Of a stretch of 64,000 nucleotides of DNA, positions 42,362-48,989 are shown one piece after another; the first letter of the stretch is position 1, and every line of letters starts with the position of its first letter. This DNA is from Actinocatenispora thailandica. Its GTDB lineage: Bacteria; Actinomycetota; Actinomycetes; Mycobacteriales; Micromonosporaceae. The DNA is taken from assembly GCF_016865425.1 (NCBI RefSeq), contig NZ_AP023355.1, positions 866,198 through 930,197 of the forward strand, written 5' to 3'. The position numbers were made by a program, and so were the translations under genes. The notes beneath the pieces are model-generated. The model saw only the letters and a program-made list of their open reading frames with translations, was not told the origin of the DNA and did not search any database.

Positions 42362-42910
42362 ATGGCTTTGCGGCTTGCACGGACGCGGGACGAGGCGCAC
42401 CTGTACATGGATCTGCATCCATGCCAGCGGTGCGGGTCGGTCGAGGTGGAATGGAAGAGCGCCCTGGTGGATGCCGAGGGTGAGCTGGCTCGCAGCTATT
42501 CCGGCAGCTGCGAGTGCGGCGCGCTGCGGGAGTTCGTGTTCCGGCTGCCGGCCCCCGGTTCGGTGCCGGCGTCCGGTGACCGGTACCACTTCGGCGGCGA
42601 TCAGCCGTCGGAGTTGCTCGATGCCGGCGAGTGGTTGTGGGTCGCGGACATGACGGCAAGTGACGTGCCCACCGACGACCCGACTGCCGGGTTGAACGCC
42701 CTGTCGATCGCCGTGGCGGCGATGAACGAGGTGGTCAAGTTCATCCCGGCGGGCGCCGAGGCGGTGCCCGACGAGGCGTTCTGGTCCGAGCGGGGCCGTC
42801 GGGTGCGGGACCAGGAGCCCGGTCGGTTCGACCGGGAACGGCTGCTGGTGGTTCGGGACAGCTACTGGTCCTCGCTCGCCGAGCGGCAGTCGGGTGGCGA
42901 CCGGTCGTGA
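42362..42910 (+). CDS. Zinc-ribbon protein, toxin-locus paralogue 1
   Basis: This 182-residue protein has two CxxC-type pairs (CQRCGS near residue 20 and CECGA near residue 50) that form a likely zinc ribbon. The core PSELLDAGEWLWVAD, NEVVKFIPAGAEAVPDEAFW and DRERLLVVRDSY recurs in three neighbours (42910, 44713, 45336). The DEAHLYMDLHPC block before the first Cys pair is also shared. No SD is present, and a TAGGGT -10 box lies 6 bases before the ATG, so the message is probably leaderless. The stop overlaps the next start (TGATG). The function is unknown. A family of tandem paralogues next to a polymorphic toxin suggests immunity proteins, by context only. Confidence 0.8.
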   Translation: MALRLARTRDEAHLYMDLHPCQRCGSVEVEWKSALVDAEGELARSYSGSCECGALREFVFRLPAPGSVPASGDRYHFGGDQPSELLDAGEWLWVADMTASDVPTDDPTAGLNALSIAVAAMNEVVKFIPAGAEAVPDEAFWSERGRRVRDQEPGRFDRERLLVVRDSYWSSLAERQSGGDRS

Positions 42911-43476
42911 TGCCGGAGCGGCCGGCGCTGGCACGGACTCCGGCCGAGGCCCGGTTGCGGCTGGAGCTGACCGAGTGCCCGGTGTGCTTCGAGCGGGAGA
43001 CCCGGTGGCGGTTGGTTTCGACGGCCACTGTCGCCGGTACCGCGTTGGAGCGGTACGCGGGCAGCTGCGGCCGGTGTGGCGCCGAGCGGGAAGCGGACTT
43101 CCGTGCCCCCGGGGACGCGTCGACCGATGCGGGCGGTACCGAGCCGGCGACGCGGTTCGGCGCTGGCCGGCCCTCGGAGCTGCTGGACGCGGCGGAGTGG
43201 TTGGAGGCGGCGACGCTGACCGAGGCGGCGGCCGACGCCGGCCCGGCCGAGCCGGCGGCGGAGCGCCGGGCCCGGCTGGAGTACGCGCGTGACGCCGTGG
43301 TGGAGGCGATGCGGTTTCTGCCGCCCGACGGTGACCGGGTGCCGGAGGCCGACCTGTTCTCGCCGCTGGGCCGGCAGGTGGCCGCGGCGGATGCGCGGCG
43401 GTTGACCCGGGACTGGATGCGAACGATGCGGGACGGGTACGAGGTGTTGCTCGCCGAGATCGACGACCGGAGGTGA
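42910..43476 (+). CDS. Zinc-ribbon protein, toxin-locus paralogue 2
   Basis: ATG 42910 overlaps the previous stop TGA 42908-42910, so translation is coupled. A GTG one codon earlier is also in frame. The protein has ~188 residues with Cys pairs CPVCFE and CGRCGA, and the family block RPSELLDAAEWLEAA followed by VEAMRFLPPDGDRVPEADLF. It is the most diverged of the four paralogues: its N-terminus has EARLRLELTEC in place of EAHLYMDLxPC. Function is unknown and immunity-like by context. Confidence 0.8.
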   Translation: MPERPALARTPAEARLRLELTECPVCFERETRWRLVSTATVAGTALERYAGSCGRCGAEREADFRAPGDASTDAGGTEPATRFGAGRPSELLDAAEWLEAATLTEAAADAGPAEPAAERRARLEYARDAVVEAMRFLPPDGDRVPEADLFSPLGRQVAAADARRLTRDWMRTMRDGYEVLLAEIDDRR

Positions 43477-43478
43477 GC

Positions 43479-44678
43479 ATGGCGGAGGCTCACGGTGACG
43501 ATCTGGCGACCCGCCGTGCGCTGCGCCGCGCGTTGCTGGACGTGGCGGCGGTGGCCTGCCCGGACTGCGCGCCGGTCGTCGAGCGCGAGCGCGGGCCGTT
43601 CCTGGTCGAGGTGGAACCGCCCACCGGCGCCGGCCGGTACGTGTGTGCGGCCACCGTGGCGACCGCCCCACCCGGGATGTCGTGGAGCGCTCCCGAGCTG
43701 GTCCGAGCCGCGGCCGATGCGCTCACCGGGCGGGGGTGGGCGGTCGGGGCGGAACCGACGTTCGACGACCGGCAGCGGTACGAACTGCGTGCGGAACGGC
43801 CGGGGCACCGGGTGGTGGCCTCGGTTCGGGCCGACGAAGGGATCCTGCGCTTTGCCGGGTGGGCCGACGCGGCGCCACCGGAGCCGGTTGCGGCGGCGCC
43901 GCGGGCCCGGCCGGCGGACGGGTGGTCGCCGGCCGGGGAGTTGCAGGCGGCGTTGCAGGCGGCCGTCGACCGCGGCGACGAACGGAGGTACGTAGGCCTG
44001 CTGCTGGACGCGCCGCTGTATCTGCCGGCGTCCGGCGATGCGGCGGCGGAGTTCGCCACGGTGGTCGTCGACGGTCTGGTGCACCTGGTCGCGTTCACGG
44101 CACCGGCGTCGGGGCTGGGGACCGAGGGCGGTTATCGCGCGACCACCTACCTGGACCTGGCGCAGCGGTGGCCGGATCCGGGCTGGCGGCTGGCGGTGGA
44201 CCCTGGTACGCCGATCGAGGCGTACCTGCCGGCGCCGTCGGCCGCCGACGGGGCGGTCCGGTTGCCCGCCGGGCCGCCGCGGGGCCCGGCGGATGCGGAG
44301 CCGTTCCGTCCGTTGAACGCCCTGGAGGTGGCGCTGTCCGAGGCGGTCCGTGCGGACGACCGGGATGCGATCTTCGCCGCGCTCGGCGCCGACGGTGTGC
44401 TCGTCTGGATGGCGACCAGCACCGCCGACCTGCGACCGGCCGACCCGGGTTTTGGCTGGCCGCTGGTGCCGATGGACGGCGGCCTGGCCGTCTGTGTGTT
44501 CACCGCGCCCCAGCGGGCCGCTGGCGCGCTCGGCGTGGGTGTCGAGGTGACACCGGTCGAACTGGCCGAGGTGGCCGCCGGGTGGCCGGACCGGACGTAC
44601 CGGCTGGTGGTCGATCCGGGTGGGCCGCTCGCGGTGACGGTGCCCGGTTTCGTGATCTCCAGCCTGGTTCGCGGCTGA
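43479..44678 (+). CDS. Double SseB-like domain protein
   Basis: ATG 43479 has SD GGAGG at 43469-43473 with a 5-base gap. The GTG six bases upstream overlaps the SD and is not preferred. The 399-residue protein has an N-terminal ~130-residue alpha/beta region with SWSAPELVRAAADAL and WAVGAEPTFDDRQRYEL. Two SseB-like repeats follow: residues ~150-245 (AALQAAVDRGDERRYVGLLLDA, WPDPGWRLAVDPGTPIEAYLP) and ~280-395 (ALSEAVRADDRDAIFAALGADG, WPDRTYRLVVDPGGPLAVTVP). In actinomycetes SseB-like proteins often lie beside type VII secretion or toxin genes. The split of the zinc-ribbon family around it supports membership of the same toxin-associated operon. The biochemical role is unknown. Confidence 0.75.
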   Translation: MAEAHGDDLATRRALRRALLDVAAVACPDCAPVVERERGPFLVEVEPPTGAGRYVCAATVATAPPGMSWSAPELVRAAADALTGRGWAVGAEPTFDDRQRYELRAERPGHRVVASVRADEGILRFAGWADAAPPEPVAAAPRARPADGWSPAGELQAALQAAVDRGDERRYVGLLLDAPLYLPASGDAAAEFATVVVDGLVHLVAFTAPASGLGTEGGYRATTYLDLAQRWPDPGWRLAVDPGTPIEAYLPAPSAADGAVRLPAGPPRGPADAEPFRPLNALEVALSEAVRADDRDAIFAALGADGVLVWMATSTADLRPADPGFGWPLVPMDGGLAVCVFTAPQRAAGALGVGVEVTPVELAEVAAGWPDRTYRLVVDPGGPLAVTVPGFVISSLVRG

Positions 44679-44700
44679 CGGCCTTCCGGCGGCGCCCGGG

Positions 44701-44706
44701 TAGGGT
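44701..44706 (+). promoter_or_regulatory. -10 box TAGGGT, leaderless start
   Basis: The sequence is identical to the box at 42350 and has the same 6-base spacer to ATG 44713. The mRNA should start at the ATG. No convincing -35 was seen. Confidence 0.5.
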
Positions 44707-44712
44707 GGCGGC

Positions 44713-45339
44713 ATGTCGATGCCTCGCGCCCGCACCAGGAGCGAAGCGCACGTCTACATGGATCTGGTGCCGTGCCCGTGCGGCGAGAACGAGTTCGCCC
44801 CCGACGTCGACGTGCTGGACCCGGAGCCTCCCCGGGTGCTGCGTTACGTCGGTGACTGCCCCCGCTGCGGGCGATCCCGCGAGTTCGTCTTCGAGCTGGC
44901 GGAGCCGCCGGCGGTGGCCCCGGACGGGTTCGTGCTCGGATACGGTGACCAGCCGTCGACGATCATCGACGCCGGCCAGTGGCTGCTGGTCGCGGAGATG
45001 TGCCGGCGGGTGCTGGAACAGGTGGCCGAGTCCGGTGAGTCGTTGACCGGGGTGCAGATCCCGGCGGTGCACGAGACGGTGCTGCTGGCCGCGGCAGCCG
45101 TGGACGAGATCGGCAAGTTCCTTCCGGCCGGCGCCGCGGAGCTGCCGGCGGACGCGTTCTGGACCGAGCAGGGCCGCTCGGTGCGTGCGGTGGCCGGGCC
45201 GCTCCTCGACCCGGAGGAGTTGGCCGCGGCACGGGCCCGGCGGTGGGCCGCGGTGGCGGAGTTCGAGGCGCTGTACGGGATCGACGACGATGACGACGAG
45301 TCGCCCCCGGCAACGCGAGGAGACGTGAGCTTTCGATGA
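44713..45339 (+). CDS. Zinc-ribbon protein, toxin-locus paralogue 3
   Basis: The 208-residue protein is preceded by a leaderless-type promoter rather than an SD. Cys motifs are CPCGENE and CPRCGR. Shared blocks are EAHVYMDLVPC, PSTIIDAGQWLLVAEM and DEIGKFLPAGAAELPADAFW. It carries a longer acidic C-terminal tail (DDDDES) than its relatives. The stop overlaps the next ATG (ATGA at 45336-45339), so paralogues 3 and 4 form a coupled pair, as 1 and 2 do. Confidence 0.8.
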   Translation: MSMPRARTRSEAHVYMDLVPCPCGENEFAPDVDVLDPEPPRVLRYVGDCPRCGRSREFVFELAEPPAVAPDGFVLGYGDQPSTIIDAGQWLLVAEMCRRVLEQVAESGESLTGVQIPAVHETVLLAAAAVDEIGKFLPAGAAELPADAFWTEQGRSVRAVAGPLLDPEELAAARARRWAAVAEFEALYGIDDDDDESPPATRGDVSFR

Positions 45340-45893
45340 GCCTTCGGCTGGCCCGGACCGCGTCCGAGGCGTACCTGTACATGGCCCGCCAGCCGTGTGA
45401 GCACTGCGGCGCGACCGGTTTCGAGCCGGAACGCTCCGCCTCGGAGGTGGTCGACGGGGTCCTCGCCCGGCGCTACCTGGGGGCCTGCCCATCGTGCGGG
45501 ATGTGGCGCGAGTTCGTCTTCCGGGTGCCGGACGACGCTTCGGCGCCGCTCGACGACGGGACCGGCTTCGGCGGCCCGACGCCCTCGGAGCTGCTGGATC
45601 CGGGCGAGTGGTTGGAGCTGGCCGACGCGATGTTCGCCCAGGTGCCGGACAGCCCGGTCGGGTTGACCGACGCGCAGCGCCGGGAGGCGTCCGGCGCGCT
45701 CGGTGCCGGTATCGCGGCGCTGGCCGAGGTCGTCAAGTTCATCCGGCCGGGCGCCGACTCGGTCTCCCCGTTCGCGTTCTGGACCGAACGGGGTCGGGCG
45801 TTGAGTCTCGACGCACGGTGGCGGTTCGACGCCGAGCGACTGCGCGGCGACCTGGCCGACGCCCGCGCGGTGCTGTCCGGTTTCGCCGACTGA
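45336..45893 (+). CDS. Zinc-ribbon protein, toxin-locus paralogue 4
   Basis: The 185-residue protein starts at ATG 45336 inside the stop of paralogue 3. Cys pairs are CEHCGA and CPSCGM. Family blocks are EAYLYMARQPC, PSELLDPGEWLELAD and AEVVKFIRPGADSVSPFAFW. By eye it is closest to paralogue 1 (LRLARTxxEAxLYM start). It ends the toxin-associated gene set. About 120 bases of unremarkable GC-rich sequence follow before the phosphoesterase gene. Confidence 0.8.
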   Translation: MSLRLARTASEAYLYMARQPCEHCGATGFEPERSASEVVDGVLARRYLGACPSCGMWREFVFRVPDDASAPLDDGTGFGGPTPSELLDPGEWLELADAMFAQVPDSPVGLTDAQRREASGALGAGIAALAEVVKFIRPGADSVSPFAFWTERGRALSLDARWRFDAERLRGDLADARAVLSGFAD

Positions 45894-46016
45894 CGTCCAG
45901 CTTGCTTGGACCGGTGACGCTGCGGCCTGGGGTCTGCGGTGTGCTGGGTGCGGTGTCGGGTGTCAGGTTCGGGTGTCATGCTCGTGCGGGTGCGCGGCGG
46001 GCGGGCGCGGCGCGAG

Positions 46017-47219
46017 ATGAAGACGGAGAGTGCGGTGGCGACTACCGAGGATGTACGGGCCGAACCCGGCAGACGGGTCGGCCGGCGGGTGGCGTTCGCC
46101 GCCGTGCTGGTGGTGGTGGAGGCCCTGCTGCTGGGGCTGCCGTGGTGGACGCTGGCGCTCGCCCCGGGGTGGCCGACCGGTGTCGTGGCCGCCGGTACCG
46201 TCGTGTTCGTCGCGGCGGCCGTTGCCTTCCCGGTGCTGATGAACCTGGGCCACCGGCGCGCCAACGACGCCGCGGCCCGGACCGGCGACACGATGCTCGG
46301 CGTGATCGGCGTGCTGTTCGTCTGGTGCACGCTGGCGCAGCTGGTGCGGTTGCCGCTGCTCGCGACCGACCTGTCCGGCACCGCGGTGTCCCGGATCGTG
46401 GCCGGGGTCGGCCTGGTCGTCACGATAGGCCTGCTGGCCTGGGGCTACGTCGAGGCGATGCGGCTGCCGCGGGTGGCCGAGCGGTCGGTCCGGCTGGACC
46501 GGCTCGGCGCCGGCCTGGATGGGCTGCGGGTGGTGCTGATCACCGACACGCACTACGGCCCGATCGACCGGGCCGGCTGGTCCCGTCGGGTGATCGACGT
46601 GGTCAACGAGCTGGACGCGGACATCGTCTGCCATACCGGTGACATCGCGGACGGCTCGGTGACCGCTCGGCTGGCGCAGGCCGCGCCGCTGGGCGACGTG
46701 CGGGCTCGGCTCGCCCGGGCGTACGTGACGGGCAACCACGAGTACTACGGCGAGGCGCAGGCCTGGATGGACCACATGGCCCGGCTCGGCTGGTCGACGC
46801 TGCACAACGAGCACCTGGTGGTGGAGCGCGGCGGCGACCGGCTGGTGGTGGCCGGCGTCGACGACCGCACCGCCGGCTCCTCCGGTACCGGGCACCGCGC
46901 CGACCACGCCGCGGCGCTCGCCGGCGCCGACCCGGCCCTGCCGGTACTGCTGCTGGCGCACCAGCCGCAGCAGATCGGGCTGGCGGTGGAGCACGGGGTG
47001 GATCTGCAGCTGTCCGGGCACACCCACGGCGGCCAGATCTGGCCGTTCCACTACCTGGTCCGGCTGGACCAGCCGTCCGTCGCGGGGCTCAGCCGGCATG
47101 GCGACCGTACACAGCTGTACACCAGCCGCGGCACCGGCTTCTGGGGCCCGCCGTTCCGGGTGTTCGCGCCGAGCGAGATCACCGTCCTGACGCTGCGGTC
47201 TGGCGCCGCGACCTCCTGA
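46017..47219 (+). CDS. Membrane-anchored metallophosphoesterase
   Basis: The N-terminal half has four hydrophobic segments (about residues 25-45, 50-70, 90-115 and 120-140). The rest is a calcineurin-like phosphoesterase with the family metal motifs: LITDTHYG (DxH), HTGDIAD (GDxxD), VTGNHEYY (GNHE), LLLAHQP and LSGHTHGGQ (GHTH). This is the YkuE/YaeI-like architecture. Known members act on phospholipid- or UDP-sugar-linked substrates, and the exact substrate here is unknown. Start choice: ATG 46017 is used, but GTG 46035 has a better SD (GGAG at 46025-46028, 6-base gap) and ATG 45978 is also in frame. The C-terminal FAPSEITVLTLR is typical of the family. Confidence 0.85.
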   Translation: MKTESAVATTEDVRAEPGRRVGRRVAFAAVLVVVEALLLGLPWWTLALAPGWPTGVVAAGTVVFVAAAVAFPVLMNLGHRRANDAAARTGDTMLGVIGVLFVWCTLAQLVRLPLLATDLSGTAVSRIVAGVGLVVTIGLLAWGYVEAMRLPRVAERSVRLDRLGAGLDGLRVVLITDTHYGPIDRAGWSRRVIDVVNELDADIVCHTGDIADGSVTARLAQAAPLGDVRARLARAYVTGNHEYYGEAQAWMDHMARLGWSTLHNEHLVVERGGDRLVVAGVDDRTAGSSGTGHRADHAAALAGADPALPVLLLAHQPQQIGLAVEHGVDLQLSGHTHGGQIWPFHYLVRLDQPSVAGLSRHGDRTQLYTSRGTGFWGPPFRVFAPSEITVLTLRSGAATS

Positions 47220-47330
47220 CCCCCGTACCGGCCCGGTGCCGTGCGGGACCCCCGGCCGGCAGCCCGCCAGGCCACCGCGCTGGTGGCCCACCGGGCCACG
47301 GGGCTGACGGCCGCCGGGCCGCCGGACCGC

Positions 47331-47413
47331 CGGCCACCGGACTGGCAAGGCCGCCGGGCCGTCGGGCCGCCGGGCGGCCGGCCACCGGGCTGGCGGGCCG
47401 CCGGGCCGTCGCG
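47331..47413. repeat. GC-rich imperfect direct repeat
   Basis: Two ~35-bp imperfect copies (about 47331-47365 and 47379-47413) lie in a 280-bp intergenic region built of GGCCACCGG, CTGGC and GCCGCCGGGCC blocks. No gene is visible in this gap. Confidence 0.5.
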
Positions 47414-47486
47414 GCGCCGGCCGTCGGGCTGGCCGAGGGCCGGGTGCCGAATGCCGCCCCGGGCCGGGCGCGCCGTGCCCCGCGCG

Positions 47487-47492
47487 TAACGT
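47487..47492 (+). promoter_or_regulatory. -10 box TAACGT
   Basis: TAACGT fits TANNNT. The predicted start of transcription falls within about 4 bases of ATG 47503, so the FGE message is probably leaderless or nearly so. Confidence 0.4.
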
Positions 47493-47502
47493 GGCGGGGG
47501 TC

Positions 47503-48456
47503 ATGGCAACGGGAGAGCAGCCGCCGGACCCGGCGATGGTGTGGGTGCCGGGCGGCACGTTCACGATGGGGTCGGACCTCGCCGACTACCCGGAGGAGGG
47601 GCCGCCGCATCCGGTCACCGTCGACGGGTTCTGGATCGACCCGACCCCGGTGACGGTGGCGCAGTTCGCCCGGTTCGTCGCCGACACCGGATACCGGACG
47701 GTGGCGGAGCGGCCGCTGGACCCGGCGCAGTACCCGAACGTCGACCGGCGGCTGCTGCTGGCCGGTTCGCTGGTGTTCACCCCGACCGACAAGCCGGTCG
47801 ACCTGACCGACATGCAGCAGTGGTGGCGGTACGTGCCGGGCGCGAGCTGGCGGCATCCGGAGGGCCCGCGCTCCGACGTGACCGGCCGGGACGAGCATCC
47901 GGTCGTGCACGTGTGCGCCGAGGATGTCGAGGCGTATGCGGCGTGGGCCGGCAAGCAGCTGCCCACCGAGGCGGAGTGGGAGTGTGCCGCCCGCGGCGGC
48001 CTGTCCGGTGCGACGTACGCCTGGGGCGACGAGTTCCTGCCCGCTGGCAAGCGGATGGCGAACACCTGGGCCGGCGAGTTCCCGTGGCACAACCTGAAAC
48101 CCGCCCGGCGGCAGCGCACCACGCCGGTGCGCACCTTCCCGCCCAACGGGTACGGGCTGTACGACGTGGCCGGCAACGTGTGGGAGTGGACCGCCGACTT
48201 CTACCGCAGCAACCATCCCGCCACGCACGCCTGCTGTGCGCCGCCGGTCAACCCGCGGGTGGACGACGCCGAGGGCAGCTACGGCGACCAGGAGCAGGGC
48301 GGCGCGCACGTGCCGCGGCGGGTGCTCAAGGGCGGCTCGCACCTGTGCGCGGAGAACTACTGCCGGCGGTACCGTCCGGCGGCTCGCCAGGCGCAGCAGG
48401 TCGAGTCGGCGATGTCGCACATCGGTTTCCGCTGTATCGCCCGGCCCGGGTCCTGA
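47503..48456 (+). CDS. Formylglycine-generating enzyme (sulfatase-modifying factor)
   Basis: The 317-residue FGE/SUMF1-fold protein is the usual bacterial length. It has the N-terminal MVWVPGGTFTMGSD, TVDGFWIDPTPVT, LPTEAEWECAARGG, GLYDVAGNVWEW and the C-terminal active-site block GGSHLCAENYCRRYRPAAR. Both copper/redox Cys of genuine FGEs (LC and YC, five residues apart) are present, so it should oxidise Cys to Calpha-formylglycine in sulfatases and not be a mere FGE-fold relative. Start: ATG 47503 sits just after a TANNNT box, and a GTG at 47491 is in frame but overlaps that box. No sulfatase gene lies in the window, so its substrate is encoded elsewhere. Confidence 0.93.
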   Translation: MATGEQPPDPAMVWVPGGTFTMGSDLADYPEEGPPHPVTVDGFWIDPTPVTVAQFARFVADTGYRTVAERPLDPAQYPNVDRRLLLAGSLVFTPTDKPVDLTDMQQWWRYVPGASWRHPEGPRSDVTGRDEHPVVHVCAEDVEAYAAWAGKQLPTEAEWECAARGGLSGATYAWGDEFLPAGKRMANTWAGEFPWHNLKPARRQRTTPVRTFPPNGYGLYDVAGNVWEWTADFYRSNHPATHACCAPPVNPRVDDAEGSYGDQEQGGAHVPRRVLKGGSHLCAENYCRRYRPAARQAQQVESAMSHIGFRCIARPGS

Positions 48457-48645
48457 CGCCGCGGCACGACCGCGGACCTCGCCGCCGGTCCGGACCACCC
48501 TCGGCGAAGTACCGATACACCCGCCTCACCTCCCGGAACGCCGCGGTACGGCAATCGCCGTCAGCGCCACGCCAAGCCGGACACCAACCGGCGTGCGAAT
48601 ACTGGGCGCGTACCGCACCGCATGCTCCACCACGAGGGAGGGTCC

Positions 48646-48825
48646 ATGTCGGCAGAAGAACTGGTCCGCGCCTGGCGGGACGAGGACTTCCGGCTTGAGC
48701 TGGAGTCCGCCGTAGCGCACCCGGCCGGAGAGGTCGACCGCGAGCTGTACGTGTCCACCGGCGCGGCGTCCACCTGCAACTACGCCAGCGTCACCTGCTC
48801 GCACATCTGCAGCTGCGCGATCTGA
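48646..48825 (+). CDS. Class II lanthipeptide precursor (mersacidin-family leader)
   Basis: The 59-residue peptide has an SD of AGGGAGGG type just upstream of ATG 48646. The leader has SAEELVRAWRDEDFRLELE and HPAGEV, the mersacidin/lichenicidin-type pattern (E-x-[IV]-RAW-[KR]-D ... NPAG-like). The core is Ser/Thr/Cys-rich, about residues 36-59, with four Cys (44, 51, 55, 57) and the tail HICSCAI. Unlike mersacidin and actagardine it has no CTxTxEC lipid II-binding motif: the segment between the first two Cys is NYASVT, without Glu. The C-terminal CSHICSC spacing resembles actagardine's CGTVICAC. A candidate -10 AATACT lies at 48598-48603. LanM follows after a strong hairpin. Confidence 0.88.
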   Translation: MSAEELVRAWRDEDFRLELESAVAHPAGEVDRELYVSTGAASTCNYASVTCSHICSCAI

Positions 48826-48831
48826 TCGGGG

Positions 48832-48876
48832 GTCGGGGGCCGCCCGACCGGGTCGTCCGGTCGGGCGGCCCCCGAC
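48832..48876 (+). terminator. 20-bp-stem hairpin between precursor and LanM
   Basis: There is a perfect inverted repeat: left arm 48832-48851, 5-base loop GTCGT, right arm 48857-48876. No U tract follows, as is common in high-GC actinomycetes. Sitting 6 bases after the precursor stop and 113 bases before lanM, it probably acts as a leaky terminator or 3' stabiliser that keeps precursor mRNA in excess over the synthetase. Confidence 0.85.
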
Positions 48877-48989
48877 GGCCCCTCGCCGGCCGCGGGCAGT
48901 CGCCCCGCGCCCTCGCCGGCGGGTACGTCGGTGCCGGTCGGCGCACGTCTCGCGGACCGGCAACGGATCCAGGTGGCTGGGAGGTCGGC

